The notes under the pieces are model-generated. The model was not told the origin of the DNA, did no database searches, and was given only the letters and a program-made list of their open reading frames with translations. From Alcanivorax sp. (GTDB taxonomy: Bacteria > Pseudomonadota > Gammaproteobacteria > Pseudomonadales > Alcanivoracaceae), in assembly GCF_019431375.1 (NCBI RefSeq), contig NZ_CP080267.1, positions 186,001-250,000 on the forward strand: 64,000 nucleotides of DNA, read 5' to 3'. The position numbers were made by a program, and so were the translations under genes. Position 1 is the first letter of the stretch. Every line of letters starts with the position of its first letter. Of the stretch, positions 8,574 through 18,574 are shown one piece after another.

Positions 8574-10784
8574 ATGACAGAAAACACAAGCACCTCAAAT
8601 CGCCAGCCACAATCCTCCAGCATGGCCGACGAAATCGATCTCCAGAAGCTCTCCGGCTTGCTGCTGGATCACCGCTGGCTGATTATCGGCACAACCCTGA
8701 TTGCCCTGTTCCTGGGGGTAGCCTATGGGGTGCTGGCAACCCCCATCTATAAAGCCGATGCCTTGCTGCAAGTGGAAGACAAACAGGGCGGCGTGCCCGG
8801 CTTTTCCGAGCTCAACGAGCTGTTCACCGAAGAATCCTCCGCCGATGCCGAAATCCAGATCATTCGCTCGCGCATGGTGCTTGGCGATGTAATCGACCAA
8901 TTGCAGATGGATATCCTCATCCAGCCGGATCGTCTGCCATTGATCGGAGGCCTGGGCGCACCGGATCCGGCACCGGAATTTGTTGCCAAGCCCCTGTTTG
9001 CCGGTTACCGCGACAGTGAAACCTTTGTCACCATAAAAAACTTCCGGGTACCGGATACTCTCAAAGGCGAAGCCTTCACCTTACTGGAAGAAAATGGCCA
9101 GCCAACCCTGTATCTGGAAGACCAGAAAGTCGGCAGCGCGCCTGTTGGTGAACCAATCAAAAGTGAAGATGGGCGTATCCAGCTGGAGCTGGGTGAGTGG
9201 GAATACGGGGGCGAGCCGCTTTCTCTGGTGAAACAGTCCAGAGCCGATGCGGTGAATCAACTACGTGGCCGCTTGTCAGTAAGCGAGCAGGGCAAAGCCA
9301 CGGGAATTATCGCCATGGCCATAACCGGCCCCCACAAAATCCGCATCCGTACCGTTCTCGACAGCATCAGCGAAAATTACTTGCTGCAGAACATCAAGCG
9401 CATGTCCGCCGAAGCACAAAACAGCCTGGATTTTCTCGATGAGCAACTGCCGGAAATCAAGGAAAAGCTCACCAGTGCGGAAGAAAAGCTGAACGCCTAC
9501 CGCCTGAAAAGCGAATCGGTAGACCTCTCCCTGGAAACCCAGTCCGTACTGGAGCGCCTGGTGGCCATCGAGGCCAAGATCAACGAACTAAAAATAAAAG
9601 AAAGCGAAGTATCCGCCCGCTTCACCCAGGAGCACCCCGCGTACCGCACCTTGATCCAGCAGCGCGGCTCCTTGATGCAGGAAAAAGAAGAGCTCAACAA
9701 ACAGATCAAAGCCCTGCCAGAAACCCAGCAAGAAGTCCTGCGCCTCATGCGCGATGTGGAAGTCAATCAGGAAATCTATGTGGGCCTGCTCAACAAAGTG
9801 CAGGAACTACGCATCATGAAGGCCGGCACCGTAGGCAGCGTGCGCATTATCGATCAAGCCATGGTGCAGCCGGCGGCGGTGAAACCGAAAAAACCACTCA
9901 TCGCTATCCTGGCTGCCATGCTGGGAGCAATGGCATCCGTTGGGTTCGTGTTGCTCAAAGCCGCTTTCAATAAAGGCATCGAAAGCCCCGAGCAGCTGGA
10001 AGAGCAGGGCGTTTCCGTGTACGCCGCTGTTCCCGTATCCCAAGTCCAGAGCAAAACGGATCGCCTGGCCAACCTTGGTCGCAAGCGCAAGCAGGTATCC
10101 AAAACGGTGCCGCTGCTGGCAGCCACCTCCCCGGAAGACCTGGCCGTGGAAGCCCTGCGTAGCCTTCGCACCAGCCTGCACTTCGCCATGCTGGAATCTA
10201 CCAATAAAGTACTGATGATCTCCGGCCCCAGCCCCGGTGTGGGCAAGAGCTTTATCTCTGCCAACTTGGCTGCCGTATTGGCACAGGCGGGCCAGCGAGT
10301 GGTTGTGATTGATGCCGATCTGCGCAAAGGCCACATGCACCGCTATTTTGGTGGTGCCAATGAAACCGGGCTATCCAGCTACCTGTCCGGCCAGGCGCAG
10401 TTAAAAGACATCACTCAGGAAACCTCCACGGCTAACTTGACGTTTATCTCCCGAGGGCAGGTGCCGCCTAATCCCTCCGAGCTGCTGATGCACGATCGCC
10501 TGAAACAATTAATGGATACATTGAGTAGCGAATACGATCTGGTATTGGTGGATACGCCGCCCATCCTGGCTGTCACAGATGCCGCCATCGTCGGCCAGCT
10601 GGCCGGCAGCAGCCTTATCGTCACTCGCTACGGCGTCAATAGCGTGAAAGAAGTGGATATCACCCTCACGCGATTCGCCCAGAACAAGGTGGAAATCAAG
10701 GGTGCCATCCTCAACTGCATGGAACGCCGCGCCTCCAACGAATACGGCTACTACGCTTATGAATATGGAAGTAGCAGCGATTAA
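8574..10784 (+). CDS. wzc: Polysaccharide co-polymerase / autophosphorylating tyrosine kinase, Wzc family
   Basis: From ATG 8574 the protein has 736 residues. An N-terminal transmembrane helix (WLIIGTTLIALFLGVAYGV) opens the Wzz domain. A long periplasmic coiled-coil region (about 300-400) leads to a second helix (LIAILAAMLGAMASVGFVLL) and then the cytoplasmic BY-kinase: Walker A GPSPGVGKS (551-559), Walker A' VVVIDADLRKG and Walker B DLVLVDTPP. The C-terminus EYGYYAYEYG is the tyrosine cluster that is phosphorylated and reset by Wzb. The frame is open upstream to 8493, and a GTG at 8553 with AAGGCGAG before it is a possible alternative start. It controls chain length and couples synthesis to the Wza pore. 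Confidence 0.92.
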   Translation: MTENTSTSNRQPQSSSMADEIDLQKLSGLLLDHRWLIIGTTLIALFLGVAYGVLATPIYKADALLQVEDKQGGVPGFSELNELFTEESSADAEIQIIRSRMVLGDVIDQLQMDILIQPDRLPLIGGLGAPDPAPEFVAKPLFAGYRDSETFVTIKNFRVPDTLKGEAFTLLEENGQPTLYLEDQKVGSAPVGEPIKSEDGRIQLELGEWEYGGEPLSLVKQSRADAVNQLRGRLSVSEQGKATGIIAMAITGPHKIRIRTVLDSISENYLLQNIKRMSAEAQNSLDFLDEQLPEIKEKLTSAEEKLNAYRLKSESVDLSLETQSVLERLVAIEAKINELKIKESEVSARFTQEHPAYRTLIQQRGSLMQEKEELNKQIKALPETQQEVLRLMRDVEVNQEIYVGLLNKVQELRIMKAGTVGSVRIIDQAMVQPAAVKPKKPLIAILAAMLGAMASVGFVLLKAAFNKGIESPEQLEEQGVSVYAAVPVSQVQSKTDRLANLGRKRKQVSKTVPLLAATSPEDLAVEALRSLRTSLHFAMLESTNKVLMISGPSPGVGKSFISANLAAVLAQAGQRVVVIDADLRKGHMHRYFGGANETGLSSYLSGQAQLKDITQETSTANLTFISRGQVPPNPSELLMHDRLKQLMDTLSSEYDLVLVDTPPILAVTDAAIVGQLAGSSLIVTRYGVNSVKEVDITLTRFAQNKVEIKGAILNCMERRASNEYGYYAYEYGSSSD

Positions 10785-10821
10785 CTGGGTGTTGCCAAGA
10801 CGGTGGAAGCCAGCGACCCAC

Positions 10822-10852
10822 CGTAGGAGCCTCGCTTGAGAGACGAAGGGGC
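10822..10852. repeat. Degenerate REP-like element
   Basis: CCGTAGGAGCCTCGCTTGAG followed by AGACGAAG resembles the GTAGGAGC...GCGAA repeats, with mismatches. It sits in the 112-bp gap between wzc and wecB. Confidence 0.45.
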
Positions 10853-10896
10853 TCTTGAAACCCTGCCCCGAAAAACCTGACAACCGGTAAGGAAAC

Positions 10897-12015
10897 ATGA
10901 ATAAAAAGGTTTTAAGTATCTTTGGCACTCGCCCGGAAGCCATCAAGATGGCACCGGTGGTAAAAGCGATTGAGGCACATCCGGCACTGGAAGGGAAAGT
11001 CTGCGTAACAGCCCAGCATCGGGAAATGCTGGATCAAGTGCTGGCGCTTTTTGACATCAAGCCGGACCATGATTTGAACATCATGGCACCCGGGCAAGAC
11101 CTGTATGACATTACTTCACGGATCATGCTGGGCTTGCGAGAGGTGCTGCGCCAGGAAAAGCCGGATGTCGTTCTTGTTCATGGGGATACGGCAACGACGT
11201 TTGCGGCCTCACTGGCGGCATTTTATGAACAGATTCCGGTAGGGCATGTTGAGGCAGGCTTGCGGACGGGCAATCTGTATTCCCCCTGGCCTGAAGAAGC
11301 CAACCGAAAACTTACTGGCGTACTGGCGGCCTATCATTTTGCGCCTACGGACACCTCACGTAACTCTCTCCTCAAGGAGAGTATCAGCGATAGCGCGGTT
11401 CACATTACCGGGAATACGGTTATCGATGCCCTGTTGATGGTGCGCGACCAGATTGAGGCCGATACGGAATTAAAATCCCGTCTCGAAACGGCGTTACCCT
11501 ATGGCTTATCACGCAAAATGGTGCTGGTAACAGGTCACCGCCGAGAAAGCTTTGGTGGTGGCTTCGAGAGAATTTGTCATGCCATTGCCGAACTGGCCAA
11601 GCGTTACCCAGATGTGGAAGTGGTGTACCCCGTTCACCTGAACCCTAATGTGCAGGAGCCGGTAAACCGCATCCTCACAGGCCTGAGTAATGTGCACCTA
11701 ATTCCCCCACAGGACTACCTGCCATTTGTGTCACTCATGAGCCGCGCCCACATCATCCTCACGGATTCCGGGGGCATTCAGGAGGAAGCCCCGTCTCTGG
11801 GCAAGCCGGTGCTGGTCATGCGAGACACAACCGAAAGGCCTGAGGCGGTGTCAGCGGGTACCGTCAAACTGGTGGGTACGGAAACGAATGCCATTGTCGA
11901 TGCCGTCAGCACCCTCATGGACAACGCCGATGCCTGGGAAGCCATGAGCCGGGCGCACAACCCCTATGGCGATGGCAAGGCATCACAGCGAATAGCAGAC
12001 ATTCTCGCGAGCTAA
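10897..12015 (+). CDS. wecB: UDP-N-acetylglucosamine 2-epimerase (non-hydrolysing)
   Basis: A 372-residue enzyme converting UDP-GlcNAc to UDP-ManNAc. The N-terminus carries FGTRPEAIKMAPV, and VHGDTATTFAASLAAFY, HVEAGLRTGN and TGHRRESFG are conserved WecB/MnaA segments; LTDSGGIQEEAPSLGKPVLV is the uridine-binding region. Length equals the family norm (about 375). GGTAAGGAAAC precedes the ATG. The next gene, wecC, uses its product. It may serve only this locus or also other ManNAc-containing glycans. Confidence 0.94.
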   Translation: MNKKVLSIFGTRPEAIKMAPVVKAIEAHPALEGKVCVTAQHREMLDQVLALFDIKPDHDLNIMAPGQDLYDITSRIMLGLREVLRQEKPDVVLVHGDTATTFAASLAAFYEQIPVGHVEAGLRTGNLYSPWPEEANRKLTGVLAAYHFAPTDTSRNSLLKESISDSAVHITGNTVIDALLMVRDQIEADTELKSRLETALPYGLSRKMVLVTGHRRESFGGGFERICHAIAELAKRYPDVEVVYPVHLNPNVQEPVNRILTGLSNVHLIPPQDYLPFVSLMSRAHIILTDSGGIQEEAPSLGKPVLVMRDTTERPEAVSAGTVKLVGTETNAIVDAVSTLMDNADAWEAMSRAHNPYGDGKASQRIADILAS

Positions 12016-12055
12016 CCAGGCTGAAAGCCAGGTACGAATAAACAGGATAGACAAA

Positions 12056-13315
12056 ATGCAGTTTGAAACGATTTGTGTTGTGGGATTGGGATACATTGGT
12101 TTGCCAACAGCGGCAGCATTCGCTGGCCGGCGCAAAAATGTCATTGGCGTGGATATTAACCAGCATGCGGTAGATACCATCAATCGTGGTGAAATCCACA
12201 TTGTAGAGCCCGAGCTGGATATCGCTGTTCATGCTGCCGTTAAAGAGGGCAACCTGCGGGCTACAACCCGCCCAGAGCCGGCTGATGCTTTTTTGGTTGC
12301 TGTGCCCACACCCTTCAAGAAGGGTGAAGAGGCGGGCGCAATCCCAACCCCGGATTTGAGCTATATCCAGGCGGCAGCAGATTCCATCGCGCCAGTGCTG
12401 AAAAAAGGCGATCTGGTCATCCTCGAATCTACCTCACCCGTCGGTGCCACGGAAAAAATGGCAGGGTGGTTAGCCCAGGCCAGAACAGACCTCAGCTTCC
12501 CGCAACAGGCTGGCGAAGATTCCGATATTCGTATCGCGCATTGTCCGGAGCGGGTCCTACCCGGCCATGTCATGCATGAGCTGATCGAAAATGACCGCAT
12601 TATTGGTGGCATGACGAATAAATGCTCTGAAGCGGCCTGTGAACTGTATAAAACCTTTGTTCGCGGGGAGTGCTTGTTGACCACTGCACGCACTGCAGAA
12701 ATGGCAAAGCTGACGGAAAATGCCTTTCGGGATGTGAATATCGCTTTTGCCAATGAGCTTTCCATGATTTGCGATAAGGTCGATATCAATGTCTGGGAGC
12801 TGATTTCATTGGCTAATAGGCACCCAAGGGTGAATATTTTGCAGCCTGGTCCAGGTGTGGGTGGCCACTGCATTGCTGTGGATCCGTGGTTTATTGTTAG
12901 TGAGACGCCAGAGCAGGCAAAACTGATTAATAGTGCTCGTGAAGTCAATGACGCAAAGCCAGATTGGGTGCTGAAAAAAATAAAAGAAGAGTATGAGATT
13001 TTTTCTCAGGAATGTTGCGATGATATGGGTATAGTAATCTATGGTATTACCTTTAAAGAAAATATAGATGACTGCAGGGAAAGTCCGGCTTTGGGGATTG
13101 CTAAAAAGCTTAGCAGTTCTTTGAGTAAGGTTTATGTCCACGATGAAAATGTAAAGCTCGAAGAGTTGGCTCACCACGGTCTTGATGCGTATGTTGCACA
13201 AGAAGACCAAGAATGTAGGCTAATGCATGTTTTTTTGGTGATGCATAAGGGGTACAAAGAAAAAATAGAAAGTTTGTCGATCAGAGGGTGTAAAGTAGTT
13301 TCATTTAAGAGCTGA
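12056..13315 (+). CDS. wecC: UDP-N-acetyl-D-mannosamine dehydrogenase
   Basis: A 419-residue UDP-sugar 6-dehydrogenase that should oxidise UDP-ManNAc to UDP-ManNAcA with NAD. The N-terminal Rossmann motif is VVGLGYIGLPTAAAF; the catalytic cysteine is Cys272 in GPGVGGHCIAVDPWF, the WecC-type version of the motif; a C-terminal UDP-binding domain follows. It lies 40 bp after wecB. Base composition changes within the gene: roughly the first 650-850 bp match the GC-rich flanks, while the last 400 or so become AT-rich like the following serotype-specific genes, so a recombination junction within wecC is likely. Confidence 0.92.
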   Translation: MQFETICVVGLGYIGLPTAAAFAGRRKNVIGVDINQHAVDTINRGEIHIVEPELDIAVHAAVKEGNLRATTRPEPADAFLVAVPTPFKKGEEAGAIPTPDLSYIQAAADSIAPVLKKGDLVILESTSPVGATEKMAGWLAQARTDLSFPQQAGEDSDIRIAHCPERVLPGHVMHELIENDRIIGGMTNKCSEAACELYKTFVRGECLLTTARTAEMAKLTENAFRDVNIAFANELSMICDKVDINVWELISLANRHPRVNILQPGPGVGGHCIAVDPWFIVSETPEQAKLINSAREVNDAKPDWVLKKIKEEYEIFSQECCDDMGIVIYGITFKENIDDCRESPALGIAKKLSSSLSKVYVHDENVKLEELAHHGLDAYVAQEDQECRLMHVFLVMHKGYKEKIESLSIRGCKVVSFKS

Positions 13316-13316
13316 T

Positions 13317-14504
13317 ATGAGCGTTCAAGCATTTTCATCAATACTCTCCTCCGCCGGAATAAAACTTTCCTCTATGCTGATGGTTGTTGTATTTGCTAAA
13401 CATATGTCAGAGGAAGGTTTTGGATTGTTTAGCTACGGGTTTAGCATGATTGTTACCCTCGCAACCTTTATTAGTTATGCTATAGGACAGACGTGGGGGA
13501 AGTTAGGCTCTGAAAATAAAAGTAAAAAACTGGTTGCGCCGCTTGTTATTTTTTGGGGAGGGCTGGCGTTTACATTATCTGTTCTGATTACATTTTGGGC
13601 TGGGTATCCAGTCAATTTAATATTAATTGTTAGTCTTTCTTCAGTTTTAGCTATGCTGTCTTATTCTGGACAGTTTGTCTCGTTGTATTTGGGGCGATAT
13701 AAGTTTGCGCTGCTGTCATCGAGCGCAGCTGTATTGCTTTTTGTTCTGCTCCTTATTGTCCTTGCTTTCGGGTTGCTCAAGCTTAATCATGAAAATGCGT
13801 TTGTCTTTTTGGTTGTTTTTTATTTGGTTCAGGCCCCTGCTTGGCTATCTCTTTTAAGTGTATTAAGTAATGAAGGGGGTAAGGCGGTTGGTTTTCGTTG
13901 GGTTTCAAATGTGAGCGCAAAGTATGCAACGTTGTCTTTGATGGGGGCGCCGGTGCATTTTTTATGTTTAACGATGCTGGCTCTTTATTCTGGTGTGAAC
14001 GATGTAGGCTCATTTAATCTTTCATTTCAGTTATATGTGGCAACAATTTTTTGCGTAGCAAGTTTGCAGCCTGTGATGCTTAAGAGTTTTGCTGGAAAGG
14101 GTTTGAGCCGAGTGGGTGCGTACGTTCTGTTTTCAATAATCGTGGTTGCCGCTTCCGTTTTTGGGTATTGGTTTTTGGGTCAGATGTTTTCGTGTTCCGA
14201 TATATCATTGCTTTGTTTAGATGAGAAGGTGGTGGCAATGCCGTTCGTTTGCGCGCTGCTGGCTGGAAACAACACAATATTGATGCAGTACATAAACGCC
14301 AACTATGATCCGTCTGTTAATATTAAACTCCAAGCATTTTATGCCTGCTTATATTTCATGTTCTCAGTTTTTTTTCTTTGGTATGGATTGGGTGTTACAG
14401 GATTATATGCAGCAATTATAGTGTCGTCTTTGCTTCTTTTGATTTTTCAGATTTTGGCAATTAGGAGGATGGCTGATGAATATTGTTCCACTGGCGTTGT
14501 CTGA
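13317..14504 (+). CDS. wzx: Oligosaccharide flippase, Wzx-like
   Basis: A 395-residue, highly hydrophobic protein with about a dozen membrane segments, starting SIKLSS-like (GIKLSSMLMVVVFAKHMSEEGFGLFSYG), which is the usual opening of the polysaccharide biosynthesis/MOP family. It would flip the undecaprenyl-linked repeat unit to the periplasm. It begins one base after the wecC stop (TGATATG). AT-rich base composition and codon use differ strongly from wza-wecB, as is common for serotype-specific genes. The specific symbol is by role, not close similarity. Confidence 0.78.
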   Translation: MSVQAFSSILSSAGIKLSSMLMVVVFAKHMSEEGFGLFSYGFSMIVTLATFISYAIGQTWGKLGSENKSKKLVAPLVIFWGGLAFTLSVLITFWAGYPVNLILIVSLSSVLAMLSYSGQFVSLYLGRYKFALLSSSAAVLLFVLLLIVLAFGLLKLNHENAFVFLVVFYLVQAPAWLSLLSVLSNEGGKAVGFRWVSNVSAKYATLSLMGAPVHFLCLTMLALYSGVNDVGSFNLSFQLYVATIFCVASLQPVMLKSFAGKGLSRVGAYVLFSIIVVAASVFGYWFLGQMFSCSDISLLCLDEKVVAMPFVCALLAGNNTILMQYINANYDPSVNIKLQAFYACLYFMFSVFFLWYGLGVTGLYAAIIVSSLLLLIFQILAIRRMADEYCSTGVV

Positions 14505-15390
14505 TTTGGAACTGGTTCGAAGGCTTCACTTTGAAATTTACGGATGGACTAAAAATAAAGATGAATTTGAATCAATGTATGTCGACTCTCAGGGGGATCT
14601 AAAGGCGGTTGGCTATCTGGCAAAAAATGAAAGAGGGGAGGCCGCTGCATATTATGGTGTTTTTTTATGTGATCTGAGAGTTGACGGTAAATTTTTCTTT
14701 TCGGCACAGTCTGGAGATACCATGACTCACCCGGACTTTCAGGGAAAAGGTTTGTTCACGAAGTTGGCACTTAAAACATATGATAAAGTGAGAGAGTTAG
14801 GTGTTGATTTTGTTTATGGGTTCCCAAATGAAAGCTCTTACCCTGGATTCAAAAGAAAGCTTAACTGGAACTTCCCATTTAAAATGAAAAAAGCAATTAG
14901 AGTTGTTCCTTGTTTACCCTTTGGGCTTGGTGGTGATTTATTCGGCATGATTGATCTCGCGGTTCTCGAGGCTGCTGGGTTCAGGGATATCGCTGAAGAT
15001 ACATTTGGAAGAGCGAATGCAATTAAAGGAGACTGCTTCGCGATTTTTCCAGACAGGACTTTTGAGAAAAAAAAGTACTATATTTATGAGTCAAACGGGG
15101 CCTCCATTCTTATAAAGCTGGATCGCCTAAAGATATATATTGGATTTATGAATGCGGAAGAAGAATCCGGATATAAAATGCTTTTTGATAAAGTGTTTTG
15201 GGTGGCGTTTTTAACGGGGAGGCCCGCTCTGATAACATACCTGTCTAGTTGGTGTCACGAGTTTGACTTTATTAAGTCAAAATTCAAGGTTTCTGAAAGT
15301 TTAAACTTCGGCTATTTGGGGTTTGATAATAATTTTTCAGACCATTTTAACACTTTAAGAATTAGGTATGTTGATTATGATACATTTTAG
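14476..15390 (+). CDS. GNAT-like N-acyltransferase
   Basis: A 304-residue protein whose N-terminal half looks like a GNAT fold. SGDTMTHPDFQGKGLFTKLA contains the acetyl-CoA loop (Q/RxxGxG/L-like QGKGLF), followed by VDFVYGFPNESSYPGF. It may acylate an amino sugar of the polymer or a precursor. The ATG overlaps the end of the flippase gene by 29 bp, and TAGGAGGATG lies 6-7 bp before it, so the overlap is believable. The gene is AT-rich. The acceptor is unknown, and the C-terminal third has no feature I recognise. Confidence 0.72.
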   Translation: MNIVPLALSDLELVRRLHFEIYGWTKNKDEFESMYVDSQGDLKAVGYLAKNERGEAAAYYGVFLCDLRVDGKFFFSAQSGDTMTHPDFQGKGLFTKLALKTYDKVRELGVDFVYGFPNESSYPGFKRKLNWNFPFKMKKAIRVVPCLPFGLGGDLFGMIDLAVLEAAGFRDIAEDTFGRANAIKGDCFAIFPDRTFEKKKYYIYESNGASILIKLDRLKIYIGFMNAEEESGYKMLFDKVFWVAFLTGRPALITYLSSWCHEFDFIKSKFKVSESLNFGYLGFDNNFSDHFNTLRIRYVDYDTF

Positions 15391-16177
15391 AAAGGGGATC
15401 AGGTATGCTCTTCTGTCGTCTCTAGGGGGAGTTGCTACGCCTTCTGCAGGTGTCCACTTGTTGGCTGGCCACCTTCTCAATAGACGGGGCGAAGGGTTGA
15501 AAGAAAATGTTTTTCGTCGGCAGCTTGAAAGTTTAAGTGGATGTTGTGAGTTTTTGGATTACCAGGCAGCAGTTTCTTTAATTAAGAGCGGTGATGTAAA
15601 TTGCAATGTTCCAAAAGTGGCGTTTACTTTTGATGATGGGTTCGATGACTGCTCTGAATATATAGCTCCTGTACTTAATGAATTTGGTATTAAAGGTTGC
15701 TTTTTTATTAACCCAAACTTCTGTCTAGGTAGTGAATCTTATAGAAAAGAATTTTCCGAAAGAGCGGTTCTTTTGCCTGGAAAACTGCCGATGGAAGTCG
15801 CTCAAGTCAGAAAGTTGGCAGATCAGGGGCATGTGATTGGTGCGCATACAATGGATCATGCTCTGTTGTTAAGCAATGATGATGATTTTTTGGTGGATCA
15901 GATTGTTCATTGCAAAAGAGCTGTTGAATCTATATCTGAGAAGAAATGTGATGACTTTGCTTGGACTTACGGCGGGTATAAACATATATCACAAAAAGCC
16001 ATTGATCTTGCTTTGAGTTGTTACGGGAATGTTCTTAGTTCGGATAATCATCATTACTATTTAGGGAATGATGGTGAGAATCTTTCTGTGATCAATCGTC
16101 GTCACTTTGAACCTTACTGGCCAAGCTCCCATGTTAAGTACTTCCTATCTAAGAAAAAATCTAGCTATAAAGTTTAA
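15377..16177 (+). CDS. Polysaccharide deacetylase family protein (NodB-like)
   Basis: About 266 residues with NodB homology: TFDDGFDD supplies the catalytic Asp and metal Asp, and GAHTMDHA gives the HxxxH metal-binding pair. WTYGGY takes the place of the later motif. It likely removes N-acetyl groups from the polymer or a lipid-linked unit. No clear signal peptide is visible, so the compartment is uncertain. An ATG at 15368 is an alternative start, but only 15377 has AGG at a workable distance. It overlaps the end of the previous gene and the start of the next. AT-rich. Confidence 0.75.
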   Translation: MIHFRKGIRYALLSSLGGVATPSAGVHLLAGHLLNRRGEGLKENVFRRQLESLSGCCEFLDYQAAVSLIKSGDVNCNVPKVAFTFDDGFDDCSEYIAPVLNEFGIKGCFFINPNFCLGSESYRKEFSERAVLLPGKLPMEVAQVRKLADQGHVIGAHTMDHALLLSNDDDFLVDQIVHCKRAVESISEKKCDDFAWTYGGYKHISQKAIDLALSCYGNVLSSDNHHYYLGNDGENLSVINRRHFEPYWPSSHVKYFLSKKKSSYKV

Positions 16178-17453
16178 GTTCGCTTATTTCATTATTTCTG
16201 TGTTGTTGATGCTGGCATTTAATTTTATGTCGGTTTCAGATTTGCCGATACTTGTTGTGTGCGTTTTTTTGCTTACCTTTATCTTTGCGGTGCTAAGCAA
16301 AAGAGCTGGGATTCTTTACTATTCGTTTTCGCTCGGCTGCTTTCTTTTCCTCTTTGTTGATTACGTTATCTTTTGGGATTCGACCTCAGGATTGGAGGAT
16401 TATAAGCAGGCAGTTGAACTGACTGTATATTCGTATTGGGCCGTATCTATTGGTTTTTATTGTTTTTCGTCTTCGGATCAGAAGCTGGATATCGTGTCTT
16501 CCTATTACGTGAGAAATATACGGCTCTATTATTTGTTCATTTTGTTGCTCTTGTCGGTGTTTATGATAGTGGGCGGGGGGTTGGCTTTAGCTACATTTAA
16601 ATATGGAAGGCAATTTGTAGCATTGAACTCGGACGTTGGTTCTGTAGGTCGTGGTCTTCAAATTGTTTTAGCAATTGCTATTCCATTTTATGTGTCTATT
16701 TTGATTAATAAAGTTGACGTGTCTCATCGAGAAAGGTTGGGTGGTTATCTCGCTGTCATCTGTGTTGCTCTAATACTTTTCTTTCAAGGTAACCGGTACC
16801 CTATTCTTCTTTCGTTAGCCCCGTTTTTTTTGCATAGTTTTTTGGGGTTACGAAATCCTGCTCCTAAATCAATTGTCAAAATTGTGATTTTTTTGATTTT
16901 TGGGATCCTGGTCTCTAACTATGTGGTTGCATATAGGGAAGAAAGCCTCGGTGTTTCTTATTATGATAATGATAAGTATGCATTTGGGGTTTTGAAAACT
17001 GAAGGGATATTGGTTTCATCTCAAAAAATGGTTACGTATTTTGAAAATAACAGCTTTAAATATGGGGCGTCGTTATTTGCTGTTAGTGTTTTTTGGGTTC
17101 CATCTTCGCTTTGGAGAGAGAAGCCACCTCAGATTGGTTATTGGTTACCCCGTGCATATGATGGGTCGCTGTCTGAAACTCATTCATCGTCTTTTGGATA
17201 TTATGGAGTTTCGTACTCTGATTTTGGTTTTTGGGGGGCCGTTTCTTTTTCGATTTTGATTGGTTTTGGCCTTGCTGTTGGGTCAAGGTTCTACTCTCGT
17301 TCTGCCTTGTCTAAGACTGGCAGGGCGTATATCGCATGCTTTCTTGTTGCCATTTCATTTTTTTTGCCTAGAGGCATTTCTACTCCATTCTTCATGGTTT
17401 GTGGCTTTTTGTTTTTTTACGGTATTTACAGTTTTGTTTATAGGGGAAGATGA
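16131..17453 (+). CDS. O-antigen/capsule polymerase-like membrane protein (Wzy candidate)
   Basis: About 440 residues with roughly 10-12 hydrophobic segments and a large central extracytoplasmic loop around YFENNSFKYGASLF and SLSETHSSSFGYYGVSYSDFGFW, the layout of Wzy polymerases. These proteins share little sequence, so the call rests on topology and on its place between the flippase and glycosyltransferase genes. I chose ATG 16131, giving a 47-bp overlap with the deacetylase gene; a TTG at 16107 is also in frame. Strongly AT-rich. Its stop overlaps the next start (ATGA). Confidence 0.65.
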   Translation: MLSTSYLRKNLAIKFKFAYFIISVLLMLAFNFMSVSDLPILVVCVFLLTFIFAVLSKRAGILYYSFSLGCFLFLFVDYVIFWDSTSGLEDYKQAVELTVYSYWAVSIGFYCFSSSDQKLDIVSSYYVRNIRLYYLFILLLLSVFMIVGGGLALATFKYGRQFVALNSDVGSVGRGLQIVLAIAIPFYVSILINKVDVSHRERLGGYLAVICVALILFFQGNRYPILLSLAPFFLHSFLGLRNPAPKSIVKIVIFLIFGILVSNYVVAYREESLGVSYYDNDKYAFGVLKTEGILVSSQKMVTYFENNSFKYGASLFAVSVFWVPSSLWREKPPQIGYWLPRAYDGSLSETHSSSFGYYGVSYSDFGFWGAVSFSILIGFGLAVGSRFYSRSALSKTGRAYIACFLVAISFFLPRGISTPFFMVCGFLFFYGIYSFVYRGR

Positions 17454-18574
17454 TGCTTGTTGTTAATATGTTTTCTGTTAAAAGTGGAGGAGGTCTTCAG
17501 AATGCACTTTCCTTTTTGTCTTCCCTGATTAATGATGATGTTCGCAGTGTTGTTGTCTGCGTTCGAGGAGGTCATGTTCATCGATACTGTGAAGAAAACA
17601 GTTTGGCGGTTTTTGCTGTCTGGCCGGGCATTCTTGGCTTTTTGCTTTTCCACTTCTTTCATGGCGCTTATTTTCGGTTTTTTTTAGGTTCTTCACTGAT
17701 ATTTACAATTTTTGGTCCTCCTCCATTTTTTAGTTATGGGGCAAGAACTGTATCTGGTTTTGCCTATTCGAATATTATCCAATTTGATGTAGATTTTTGG
17801 GGTTTTTTGCCTTTTAAGGAGCGCCTAGTCAAAAAAATCCAGGATTTTTTTAGGCTCACTTTTTGTCGGCGATCTGACGAGATCATAGTGGAAACAGAAT
17901 TCTTGAAGGACAAGGCCCTGGGGGGGGTTTTTAGGGGAAGGATGGTTCATGTTGTAAAAATGCAGCCCAGTAATCTTCTTGCCTCTGATTCAAATGGAAC
18001 TAATTTCTTTGAAGGTGTGGCAGGGAAACGGATTCTATATCTTTCTGGGCCGCACCCAAATAAAAGGATTCATCTGCTTGCAAAAGTTTTTTCCAAATTA
18101 AGTCTTCTTGATGACTACAAATTGATTATCACTTTGCCGCATGATTCTGACTATCTTCGTGTTGTTAATTCTGAGTTTTCAAAGTTCGAAGTATCTGAAA
18201 GACTGATCAATGTTGGGCCTGTCTATCAAGGGGAAATATCTGATTTAATTAGTCAGTGTGATGCGATGATTAACGTGTCTCTGCTTGAAAGTTTTAGTAA
18301 TAACTGGGTTGAGTCATGGTTCTTTGAAAAGCCCCTTTTTGTAACGGATTCAGACTGGGCTTTAGCTTCGTGCCGAAAGGCGGCGTCATATATAAACCCT
18401 GAAAATCCTAATGCTGCAGCTCAAGAGATACATGGTGTTTTTACTGATGAATCATCTGTTGGTGGCTTGGTTGAAGAAGGATTAAGGATGTTGATAGAAC
18501 TTGGGGTTGATGGAAGTAAATACTCTCAATATATGAATATTATTGGTTGTCACGAGAATAGAGGGAAACCATGA
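17450..18574 (+). CDS. Glycosyltransferase, probably GT4 (GT-B fold)
   Basis: A 374-residue protein. The N-terminus SVKSGGGLQNALSFL carries the glycine-rich loop of GT-B enzymes. In the second half, ILYLSGPHPNKRIHLLAKVF is the strand that opens the donor domain, and SLLESFSNNWVESWFFEKPL stands where GT4 enzymes have their EX7E-like donor motif. It would add one sugar to the lipid-linked repeat. ATGA overlap with both neighbours indicates tight translational coupling. AT-rich. Donor and acceptor are unknown. Confidence 0.75.
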   Translation: MMLVVNMFSVKSGGGLQNALSFLSSLINDDVRSVVVCVRGGHVHRYCEENSLAVFAVWPGILGFLLFHFFHGAYFRFFLGSSLIFTIFGPPPFFSYGARTVSGFAYSNIIQFDVDFWGFLPFKERLVKKIQDFFRLTFCRRSDEIIVETEFLKDKALGGVFRGRMVHVVKMQPSNLLASDSNGTNFFEGVAGKRILYLSGPHPNKRIHLLAKVFSKLSLLDDYKLIITLPHDSDYLRVVNSEFSKFEVSERLINVGPVYQGEISDLISQCDAMINVSLLESFSNNWVESWFFEKPLFVTDSDWALASCRKAASYINPENPNAAAQEIHGVFTDESSVGGLVEEGLRMLIELGVDGSKYSQYMNIIGCHENRGKP